Shown one piece after another: positions 23,811-34,900 of a stretch of 64,000 nt of DNA. Numbering within the stretch: the first letter of the stretch is position 1; each line of letters starts with the position of its first letter. Made by a program: the position numbers and the translations under genes. The notes under the pieces were generated by a model. It did not search any database. It saw only the letters and a program-made list of their open reading frames with translations, and was not told the origin of the DNA. Source of the stretch: Liolophura sinensis (taxonomy: Eukaryota; Mollusca; Polyplacophora; Chitonida; Chitonidae); assembly GCF_032854445.1 (NCBI RefSeq), contig NC_088297.1, positions 17,309,127-17,373,126 of the forward strand, read 5' to 3'.

Positions 23811-24198
23811 GGCTGAGTAATTAAGCCCAGGTTTCAACGAAAAGAAGAGAGACAAACTGAGTAACCATTGTTTGTGTTGTGTGTCTTGTCTATACCACCT
23901 GTGGTTGTCTCGGTCCAAATTATAAACATCCGGAGAACCTCTGGCACTTCAGGCACAACGGCTGCTTGCTTCGGGGCTAAAACCATGTCCAACTTGGTAT
24001 ATGGAAACAGGTCTTTCTGTCCATTTTTGGTCTGCTTTTGTTACATAGGTCTGCAAAACACGACAACAATCAAAAGTTTGAAACTGGGCAAAAAGTGAAC
24101 CTTGACAATCACACAAGCTATGAAGCAAAAACTATGTAAGCACGCATGTTACCCACGACTACCCATCTTGAAAGTTCGCGTGAATAGCGGTTCCGAGT

Positions 24199-24385
24199 GA
24201 ATGATTTATGTATTGATTTCATTGGTTTTTTACGCCGTACATGAGAATATTTCACTTATACAATGGTGGCCAGCATTTCGAGGGGCGGGGGGGGAACCCC
24301 GGGGAAACCCATGACCATCCGCTGGCTGTTGGAGATCTTCCCACGTTCGACCGGAGAGGAAACCAACATGAACGAGTGAATTAAA
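24199..24385 (-). repeat. SINE family 1, 5'-truncated copy
   Basis: 'ttacgccgtac', 'gaatatttcacttata', 'ggccagcatt' and 'ccggagaggaaaccaacatg' match the reversed SINE1 body. The tRNA head is absent. Confidence 0.85.
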
Positions 24386-24789
24386 GATAGATTCATACAC
24401 TTGCCACGTGGGCAGTAATTCACATTACGCATAAATATAGTTGGAACTAAAGAATCCCTGATGAATATTCCTCACACTCGCGTATTCGTCGAATAAGGGG
24501 ATCGATTTTCAAGTCAAAACGTTATCTGTGGTGCATGTAATTTGAAAAGGATCCCTTTTTTATATTTTCGTATTTGCCTACATTAATATGCTGTGGATAT
24601 ACACGTCCATGCGGTTCTCGAAGATTTTTCAGGTACATACAAGGCTGTTAGGTTTGTGTGTGGATGGGAGAAACCATAGCGGCGTGCACGATGGGTCACT
24701 TCTCTCGAACAGGTTCCTGACACACCTGGATCCCAACTGCGAAAACAGACCCTGTTTTATGCATATAGAATAAACACTGACTACACAGT

Positions 24790-24860
24790 GTGCGGAGGAT
24801 CAGTGTGATGGTTGGTAACTGTCCACACGTAACCGGTGAAATCAGGCCTGTCACTCATGC
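24790..24860 (+). repeat. Possible family C fragment
   Basis: 'gtccacacgtaaccggtgaaat' style sequence resembles the 'gtcacacgtaactggtgaaa' block of family C. Short, hence uncertain. Confidence 0.35.
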
Positions 24861-24942
24861 CTGCAATGGTCTATAATGCGCGTATAGCTAAATCACATTA
24901 TCAACATCATATATGTATACAGTATGAATTTAGCACACATCG

Positions 24943-24963
24943 CCCCCCCCCCCCCCCCCCCCC
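24943..24963 (+). repeat. Poly(C) tract, 21 bp
   Basis: Uninterrupted run of 21 C. A second C run of 15 lies at 25725-25739. Such G/C homopolymers are uncommon in an AT-rich background. Confidence 0.95.
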
Positions 24964-24969
24964 ACTGGA

Positions 24970-26300
24970 CATTTTCCCCTCCTGGACATTTTCCCCTCCG
25001 GACATTTCCCCCTCCCCATATGTGAATAAAATCTTCTGTGATCCGTCCTCCATTATCCATTGCCAAGGATGGATCTTAATCATTAAAACATTTACAACAT
25101 TTACAAACTGGAAAGTTGTGGTGAACTTGCAGCAGTTTTTTTTTTTCATGTGTAGCGTTCAATTCAATTGAATCAACACTTTGTAGGACAATCCAGTCGG
25201 TACAACGGAAGCCCTATATCGGAAAATGACAGTAGACGGAAAGTTTATTCATGATAAATAGATGTTTTATTATTTGCAACAACAAGCAATACAAATAAAA
25301 AGACTGTAGCCAGTGTGCCTGGCTTTTGGGTTAATCCGTTGACAGAGAACTGATTAGCATAGTAAGTGTAAAGATTATTGACTTGTCACAGCTTACTCCA
25401 AATTCTGGAGAACACAGGTCTATTCATTAAGCTTTAATCACAATACCGTTTGTTTCTTCTGTCCATTGTAGGCTACTTTTCTCACTTTTCTCACTTCACT
25501 GTACAGTTTTATTGAATGGTTTTATATACCATAAACATGCATATCTTCCTTTCATATGAGGACACCCAGCCTTATTATGGGAAGTTCCACTTTGAACTTT
25601 GCCGTTCACTTTTCCCGTGTTCAGGAGCCATATGTCTATATTGGGGCAAGTGGATTTTCGCCACAGAGCTTTTGTCCATATTCTTTTGAATCCATCCAAG
25701 ACACCCCCATCGCCCATGGCTGCGCCCCCCCCCCCCCCCGTGCAATCTTACACCTCAATCACTTTGTATCGGATGGTTCTTTCATGGGCGTGCATGTCAT
25801 CAGCTCTGTCCTATATATAGCCCCATATATAATTAGGCCTACCTGGATGGCGATCTGCTTTCTTTGTTACTTAAATTTCACTTCGCAGTGTTGACGGAAT
25901 ATACCCAGGACGGTATGCAAGCCTATTGCGCATTATGGTAGATGAATATAACATTTTTTTTTTTAGGAATTCCTAAAGGCTTCAAATATAGGCCTATTTA
26001 GTTTGGTGCCATGTGTCCACATGCAGCACGTATAAGGTGCATGGATTTTACAGTCACGTATATTTTGAGTTTGAAGTGTACATTGTAGAAACATTGTTTT
26101 AAACACCATAGGCTTAAAATGTTTAATTCTTACAACAGCTAAATTTGCGAAAATGGTAAGCTATATTCCTTATTTAATAGAAAGAAAGGCAATAAGAATA
26201 ACTGAAAATAAATGAAAGGAATGAATAATTAAATGATTATGGCTTAACTACACATCTGCAATATTCTGCCATGTCGAGGCGAAGTAAAGAAAAGAGAGTT
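24970..26300. other. No gene recognised; contains a second poly(C) tract
   Basis: Open frames around 24836-25171 and 25496-25894 run through the C tracts and give proline- or glycine-rich peptides with no domain. The only clear feature is the C15 run at 25725-25739. Confidence 0.4.
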
Positions 26301-26311
26301 CCATTGACTAT

Positions 26312-26538
26312 TTATTTATTTTATTGTGTTTTTACGCCGTACTCAAGAATATTTCACTTATACGACGGCGGCCAGCATTATTGTGGGTGGAAACCGGCAG
26401 AGCCCGGCGAAAACCCACGACCATCCGCGGGTTGCTGCAAAACCTTCCCACTTACGGCCGGAGAAGAAGCCAACATGAACTGACTTGAACTCACAGCGAC
26501 TGCATGGGTGAGAGACTCCTGGCATTTTGCTGCGCTAT
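26312..26538 (-). repeat. SINE family 1, 5'-truncated copy with target-site duplication
   Basis: Reversed SINE1 flanked by an 11-bp direct repeat CCATTGACTAT (26301-26311 and 26539-26549). The head stops at 'gctgcgctat', about 35 bp short of complete copies. This is the signature of target-primed reverse transcription by a LINE partner. Confidence 0.92.
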
Positions 26539-26549
26539 CCATTGACTAT

Positions 26550-28600
26550 GTTGGAAGCATTATATAATGCTTTCAGACAGGAAAATGTGTCAAATTTATA
26601 AACATCTACATGGGTTTCGATTTCTAGATGTACAAAAAACAATGAAACCTTTTAGTTTTCACTTTTTGACTTTTAGTTCTGATTTTAGCCCTTTTGAGTT
26701 TTGGAAGAGCCCTGTATACGGAACATTGCGATGGCACGCTATGGTTCACGTGCCAGCAATATTTGTGACCACACATAATATATGCTGTCTCCAAGTCATT
26801 CTGACCGAACACGTATTGTAATTTAACTACACCCTCACCACTTCCTTTACATAGGCAATGAACGCGTGTCCATTAGAAAGGGCCATTCTTCCACCGACGC
26901 GTGTCCGGTTCAACAACCATTCTAAACTCCAAATAATTAAGAACGAACCATTCAGGTCCATTTTCTCCCGCGTTTTTTTTTTTCGTTCTCTTTATACTTG
27001 ACGCGCTGCCCGTGCAAATAGCGAAATGTTCACATTAAGGCATTCATTGAAATGCCCTATACAGCCCCCAAGCGCATGCACGTCATTTAACGCGCACAGC
27101 TGTTACCTTATTTGAGCAAAGGCATGCTGAATCCATCATAAAAGCCGTTGCAGCGATATGCGCGCACCTGCTGTTCCATAGCCTGCACCAAGCCACGTCG
27201 TCTCTCACTCATAAATAATCAGTACAATTGTAAGTGCTTTTACTGGGTCTTTGTTTATCACCTGTATGTACAACAGGACGGTATACATTATGGAGATAGG
27301 ATATTCCACCCCAATGGCACAATTAACAATGTATGCACCAACAGGGAAGTAAAATAAAAATCAGTTCCACAAGACATATACATTCGAGAAAATCCCTAAA
27401 ACATAACAGAATATTAGAGTTGGGTAAAAAATATATGCCACTCGATATTATTTGTTTTATTTTATTTTTACTTTCCACTGGATTTAACTTTGTATAATCA
27501 TATCTGCTTCACATACACAATATTATACGGTGTTATAATAATAACATATCTCATTGCAAACTCACCGCTCTTCGACAATATGTATTCCTGACAAACTTCA
27601 ATATCCACCTATATGTAAATATATATTGACACATATGTCATAATATATCTCAGGAACAACAGGCCCCTATACTGAACGACAAGAGTACATTTTTTGGGGG
27701 GGTTTATGTTTAAATAGATTTAAGGCACAGGCCTACATATAGGCCTTATATAAGTTTGCGTCCAACATGTACTTCATGTTGACAATGATGAGGGTTCTAC
27801 ATTTATAGAATTTCCATTTTATAATGAGAATTTGTATTGTTGGACTTATTTAGGACCTACATTTATATTTAGTGACATTTATTTATTTACGGATATTTAT
27901 TCTTCTCTTGTTGTGTTTGCATAAATGGGCAGGTAAAATTTTTTCGTCTTTGCATTAAAACTTTGTAGGCCTACATATGAGTAGTAGGCCTAACGACGGG
28001 GTTCTCGGTATCATAGTTACATGTATATCATAATTTAATTTTAATGACAGACGTTTTTCTGTATAGTTCATCATAGCATTAGGACTACAAATTTAGACCT
28101 ACATATAGGCCCTATATAGGAGTCTATAGGCCCTATAAGGATTGAAATTCCCTTACGGTACAGTATATAATTTGCTGCATGGTGGATCTTTTTGATGCCA
28201 AATCAGACTTTAAAATGTTAAATTCAAGTAAAAAGAATTTATCAGTATAAAAAATTTGTAAGTTTTGCTTTTATTTCATTTGTATCCATACATATATTCT
28301 CGGCGTTTTGCAATTAGGCGAATCGGTGCATGATTAGCGGAGCGTGCTCAAGTCCCTGGGAAAATATCCTGTAAGAGAAATTTCACTCACAAAGGTAGAC
28401 GGCCCGGTTTAACCATGATTAAATTCCAGTGAACAAAACTGCACAGAAAGAAATATTTATAGTAATAAAAGGCACATTTGAACGCTATATAATCTGACCA
28501 GGTGCCAATTTAATACACCTGAGCATTAAAAGGTTTTGTTTTTATACTTTTCATGGATTATTTTGCGTGGAAAAGTTATTGTGTTTTAACTATACATGGG
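26550..28600. other. No gene recognised upstream of E2F
   Basis: AT-rich intergenic DNA. Several TAGGCCTA-type palindromes cluster between 27.7 and 28.15 kb. No exon chain or RNA gene seen. Confidence 0.4.
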
Positions 28601-28612
28601 TATGGGCAGCAC

Positions 28613-28650
28613 CACGTGATGTCATATCGCGGGAAATACGATTTCGCGCC
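28613..28650 (+). promoter_or_regulatory. E-box, CRE-like and paired E2F-like sites upstream of the E2F gene
   Basis: In 38 bp there are CACGTG (28613-28618), TGATGTCA (28617-28624), GCGGGAAA (28629-28636, an E2F site on the minus strand) and TTTCGCGC (28642-28649, an E2F site on the plus strand). The cluster lies about 320 bp before the ATG. Vertebrate E2F1 and E2F2 promoters carry inverted E2F sites used for autoregulation; the same is inferred here. Confidence 0.6.
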
Positions 28651-28965
28651 ATTTCAATTTCCACATTGTTGGGCCGTGAAATTAGTGTGAGGCTGGCATG
28701 ACGGGAAGGAGTTGTTAATTCAAATTGGACCATCCCCCACCATCCTGCCACAAAGCTACCCTCCCCACCGATCAATTATCGTCAATGGGTGGCAAAATCA
28801 TCACTGTTTCGTAATTCCTCACTTTTATCGCAGTAGCACGGGATATTTTGTGGAAACTGGCCGATGTTTTTAGAAGGGGGGTGTATTTCTACCGACCGGA
28901 GCTGACGTTGTAAACAAAGGGGGACCTACAGTGATCTAGGGACCTGCCGAGAAAAATCCGGGAAA

Positions 28966-31900
28966 ATGCCTAAAGGTGTCCCAAGTTTTAATCGACAAGT
29001 TTGTGCCGCTGTTTTACCTCGGGATAGCAGCTCGGGACAACTTTCTTCACCGCAGATCTTGAATTTGACGAGTATTTATAACAACCATCAACAACCGGTG
29101 CAAGATGCGACTCAACTTTTGTCGATGATAGGACTTCCTACGCAAACTCAGGAACTCGGCGTGGGACTTGTGCAAGAGGACACGCAAACTTATAATTTAT
29201 TACCAGATCAGTTACTTGGTCGGACTCCAAATGGACCTGCTTATGAGCCCATCAACAAACCCTCAGTCGGTAAACCTCAGGTAAAACAAAAATGTCCATC
29301 GTCGCTATTCATTTCACCCGTCTATCAACTATTGAATTGTGTTGTAACAGCTGTTGCAAAAAAAAAAAATTCCGCTAACATTGCCCCGTTGAGTCCTCCC
29401 CCTCCCATGCTTGTATAACTGTTTCTGTGATGTGTTTCTTGAAATATTTAATTTTGTCCAATGTTGTGATGTGGTATGTTCAGTTTGATTTGTTATCACT
29501 TTAGCTGCCGGCCTCCGAGCAAGACAAAGGGACCCAAAAATTTGCCCCTCACCCCTCCCTTACGAATCGTCCCCCTGGCACATCCTGTTCTCGTAAGCGA
29601 CCCAGAAAGAATTTTGGGGCAAAGTACAGGAGCATGCATCAGTTAACATTGTCAGTGTCAGAATGACATTCCAAAGGCCATGCACAGTAACAGTAATAAA
29701 CTAGACGAAATTGACCTACATTATCACTGGTAATAGTATGAGCTTTCTTTTAATTTTCAGATGAAGATGTGTTTTTAGTATATTTTTTGCATCTTATCTT
29801 ATGTGTCCATGTTGCAGGACTTTATATTATTATACGTAAAGGTGAAAAGCAGTATAAATTTGAAACGTGTTAGGCTTGTTTTTAAATGCTTCAGAAATTT
29901 CTGAAAAGTCAGCAATAATTCTCGCAGTTGTAAAGACTGTTGTTGGTCATGGAGCTCCTTGTCAGATGTTCATTGTGCAAAACTGCTTCTTCAGTGAATT
30001 GACATCACTTTACCACGTGACACTACCCTCAAGTTTAAAACTAACATAATTAATGCTGAAATTAAAACTGATAATTTGGAAATTTTCCATGCCTGTTTTG
30101 TCCGAAATTTTGAGTCAGGGATAGATTGATCTTGTGACTTTACAGCTGTGTTTTTGGGTGACTTCGAGTATTTACAAGCAACAAAACAGATCAGCATTTC
30201 GGGTTTCTCACAAGTTCATGCAGAATTGGACGAGACAGAATGAGGGGTGTGATTTCGCAGTATTTACTAGGCTGAATATACACCTCTCATAGTCAGCTCT
30301 GTTGTTCTCAGCGGCACTGTTAGCAGGTACTGTAAAATGATATCTTTTAACCAAATTGGTTTGGGAGAGCCTTGTATCTCATCTTGCCTTAACCTCAGCG
30401 AACTCGCACAACTCCTGAAATGTCGATTCGGCTTACTCGGAGCGTCTTACTTGATGTTAGTTTTGGTAGATCTACGCTGACTTGAGGTTACTGACAACTG
30501 CTGACTCAGCATTCGCCCAGACTAAAGCATGGTATGCTTTCCTGCGTGTTGAGACATCCAGGTATGTCACTCTACACTAACATGCAGCCAGTTAAGAACA
30601 GTTTACGCCAAGGTGGTTGTTGTGATGCAGCATGAGAAATACAGGACGGTCATATTGATACTTCGTTGCCCACAGATGAGTGGTAATTGAGTGAGTGAGT
30701 GAGTGCTTGGGGTTTAACGTCGTACTCAACAATTTTTCAGTCATATGACGACGAAGGAATCATTAGGGTGCATGTACGTATAATGTGCCTCCTTGTTGCA
30801 GGACAGATTTCCACCGCTCTTTTATTTAGTGCTGCTTCACTTACCGAAGGCAAGTAAGCCGCCCCGCCCGAGCCATTATACTGATACGGGTCAACCAGTC
30901 GTTGCACTATCCCCTTCATGCTGAACACCAAGCGAAGAAGTTACAACTTCCTCTTTTAAAGTCTTAGGTGTGACTCGACCCAGGATTGATCCTGGATCTA
31001 CCTGTCCCGAAGCGGACGCTCTACCAACTGTGCTATCCGGGCCGGTAGTGGTAATTGACAAACACGCACTAAAACTGAAATCTGTTCGTGCACTGACAGA
31101 TGCTCACAATCACATCGCTTCTTTTAAAGTTTCAAGAAACATTTTCGCATTGGAGGACCCTGTGGGTAGGATTGGATGTCAACCTATGGCAGGCTTCATA
31201 CTTATCCGAGAAGACCAGCTAATGACGATTAAAAGCCAGCGTATACTTAGTCGGAGAATGGCCTCGAACCATCGTCCGCACACCCTCCATTTAAAACCTG
31301 CAGGCAAAAATTATGCATCGAATACAGTTTCGCGGCTTTAAATTTGCAGTCACACATGTTCCTCACTCTTTTGTCTGTCGATCAACTGCACGCACAACAA
31401 CGATACATAGTGCATTGGTAGTGCTCAGGAAGGGCTGCTGTACCGGAGGCTTCCGTTTGACATAGTTGACATATGCAGCTAACTGTGTCAGGCTTGTAAG
31501 TTAACTCATTTGCTACCACAACGTCATACAGTCCTCGCTACTGCAACCCTGATCACCGCTTGGTCCCCAGCAGGCCACAGCAGAAATACAGTTTTGCACT
31601 AAAAAATTCAAAGTTTTTGTTTTATGATTTTGGGATAATTCCACCATCAGATATTTGGTGGCAGTTGGTATTTTTGCTCTGTGAAGCGTGTAAACGTAAA
31701 ATTAATCACAATTATTAGAACAATGTATCTCTCGAGCAAATAAAATTGCGTTTCCATAGTTCGTGTTGTTATTGTTACTGGTACAGTTTCCGATAGTTCA
31801 GGTTCGCGTCTCTCGTTAATTCTGGAGCGTAATTGTCCTAAAGTTAGTTCCTCTCTGTCGGAAGACTCTTCTATGTCACTGCTAACATCTGAAACCGAAT

Positions 31901-34900
31901 ATCCGAATCAAAATCCTCTCAAATGTCTTTATTCATAAAGCGCTTGTAATCGTCGTCTGCACTCGAGTCCGCCATTACGGCAAACGTCTCAAGGACAGTC
32001 GTCGAATCTTTTCCACATTTTTTCGCGCCTTTTTATTGCTTGCAACCAATGAAAATCTGCGAACCTCACTCGTGTGGCTTCCATAGGGTCTAATAAGGCA
32101 GTATTTGATTGGTTTAGCTCCCTAAAAATCCCAATTTTTGTGCAAAAATAGACCAGTCAGAGACAGTGTTTAACGCTGCTTAACCCGCTCGTGGGGAAAT
32201 GAGGTGCCGTCATATGTGCGGCTTGAGCCGCTTGCGAGGACCAAGGGGTGTGGCTAGGCTGCAGCTTAAGCCGCTCCCGAGAGCAAATGAGTTAAAGCAA
32301 ACTTGGGGCCATCCTTGACTGAGGAGATTTTTTTTCAAGCCTAAGGCCAGAGCAGTCTGGGATTAGAATACATACTGTCAGATCTGTAATTTCTTTTTCT
32401 CATTCTTTCTTGCAGGCCAAGCGGAAGCTTGAGCTGGAACCAGAGATTATTAGTGATGGGTTTAAAACACCATTAAAAAGCTGTAAAAGAAAAGGAAGGC
32501 TTCCAGTAATAAGCCCAAAAGGTAAGAAACTTGTGGAAAACACTCATATCTTATTCTATTTAATACAGTAATATTAATAAAAGTTTGTTCTCGATCAAGG
32601 ACGCAATCTTTGTTGTGTAGATTAAAAGAAATCAGTTCCACAGCCTCTGTGAGTCGGATTACAAGCAATCTTTAGCTCCACAACCTTTGTCACCAGGATC
32701 ACAAGCAGACTGTAACTCCACAGCTTGTGTGACCTAGATCACAAGCCATAAGTAGCACCACAGCCTTTGTGATCTAGATCACAAGAAATCAGTAGCTCCA
32801 CAGCCTGTGTGATCTAGATCACAAGGAGTCAGTGCCTCCACAGCCTGTGTGACCTAGATCACAAGGAGTCAGTGCCTCCACAGCCTGTGTGACCTAGATC
32901 ACAAGGAGTCAGTGCCTCCACAGCCTTTGTGATCTAGATCACTAGCAGCCAGTGCCTCCACAGCCTGTGTGACCTAGATCACAAGGAGTTAGTGCCTCCA
33001 CAGCCTTTGTGATCTAGATCACTAGCAGCCAGTGCTTCCACAGCCTGTGTGACCTAGATCACTAGCAGTCAGTAGCTCCACAGCCTGTGTGATCTAAGTC
33101 ACAAGCAATTAGTAGCTCCACAGCCTGTGTGACCTAGATCACAAGCAATCAGGAGCTCCACAGCCTCTGTGATCTAGATCAGTCAGTAGCTCCGCAGCTT
33201 TTGTGACCTAGATCACAAACAATCAGTGCCTCCACAGCCTTTGTGATCTAGATTACAAGGAGTCTGTAGCTCCACAGCCAGTGTGACCTAGATCACAAGC
33301 AGTCAGTGCCTCCACAGCCTGTGTGACCTAGATCACAAGCAATCAGGAGCTCCACAGCCTGTGACCTAGATCACAAGCAGTCAGGAGCTCCACAGCCTGT
33401 GACCTAGATCACAAGCAATCAGGAGCTCCACAGCCTGTGTGACCCAGATCACAAACAGTCAGTGCCTCCACAGCCTTTGTGACCCAGATCACAAACAGTC
33501 AGTGCCTCCACAGCCTTTGTGACCTAGATTACAAGCAGTCTGTAGCTCCACAGCCTGTGTGACCTAGATCACAAGCAGTGCCTTCACAGCCTTTGTGATC
33601 TAGATCTCAAGCAATCAGGAACTCCACAGCCAGTGTGACCTAGATCACAAGCAGTCAGTGCCTCCACAGCCTTAGTGACCTACGTCTCAAGCAGTCTGTA
33701 GCTCCACAGCATGTATGACATAGATCACTAGCAGCCTGTAGCTCCACAGTCTATGTGACCTAGATCACAAATAGTCAGGACCTCCACAGCCTGTGTGACC
33801 TAGATCACAAGCAGTCAGTAGCTCCACAGCCTGTATGACCCAGATCACAAGCAGTCATTACCTCTACTGCCTTTGTGACATACATGAAGATCACAAGCAA
33901 TCAGCTCAGTGAACTACCTTGTGGACCTGAACAGCATTTGCTGGGAATTTGATTGGGTTACCCAACTTTGAGAATTCTCTACAATTTCTTTCAGGGTACA
34001 TAAAATTGAATGAATTTTGTAAATATTAAAGCATTTTGCATATTCCTTTCTTTCCAACAGCTAAATCTCCAATAGAGAGGACGAGATATGACACATCACT
34101 TGGCCTTTTGACCAAAAAATTTGTAGGGTTGTTGAAAAGTGCTCCCGAAGGGGTAAGTAAATTTTTGTATGACTGCTATAGTACTTTTCCAGCATTTCCA
34201 ACAAGTTGTTCAGTAACTATTTCAATGGGTGTATTCACAAAATATTGTTTTAACGGAAGTACTGTGCATCCAGGCAGTAAAGTTGTGGTGGTCCCTGCCA
34301 TGTATTTATCTCATATCAATCTAGCACATAGCTCCATAGCAACACGTGATAACACTGTTGAAGTTCATTAATATGTTAAAGTAAACAAAGGTTGTTTTTT
34401 TTTTTATCATTTTCAGGTGTTAGATCTTAACAAGGCTGCTGAGTATTTAGATGTACAGAAGAGAAGAATATATGACATCACAAATGTGCTAGAAGGAATT
34501 AATTTAATCCAGAAAAAATCCAAAAATAATATACAGTGGAAGTAAGTATAAATAAATTTTGGTGCGCTTCCAGAGTGTGAAAGTGCTGCCATAATGCTGG
34601 CCGCCATGGTATATTTTCTAGTTCTGCGTAAAACACCAGTCAAATAAATAAATAGGAAAGCGTAGTGAATTGCTGTTGTGTATTTTATTTATGAGCATGT
34701 GTTATTTCTTGTTTCCTTACTGTAACAAATGGATGTGTATGTGCTTCCTTTAAGTAACAAAATGGATATGTGCATTTCCTTTGAGTATCAAATGAACGTG
34801 TATGTGTTTCCTTTGAGTAACAGTTGGACATGTGCATTTCCTTTGAGTAACAAGCAGATGTGCATGTTTTTGCATAATAAATGGACGTGTGTGTTTCCTT

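Noticed and set aside
24836-25171. Proline-rich plus-strand frame and glycine-rich minus-strand frame.
   Set aside because: Both derive from the 21-bp poly(C) tract; nothing else supports coding.
29281-29418. Read-through of E2F exon 1 into the intron, extending the open frame to 150 codons.
   Set aside because: CAG|GTAAAA at 29280 is a good donor and splicing to 32416 gives the family RxL motif; the read-through part is low-complexity.
32760-33180. TGTGATCTAGATCACA matches the ideal binding site of bacterial CRP (TGTGA-N6-TCACA).
   Set aside because: The setting is an intron of an animal gene and the motif is part of a tandem repeat; bacterial origin or CRP regulation makes no sense here.
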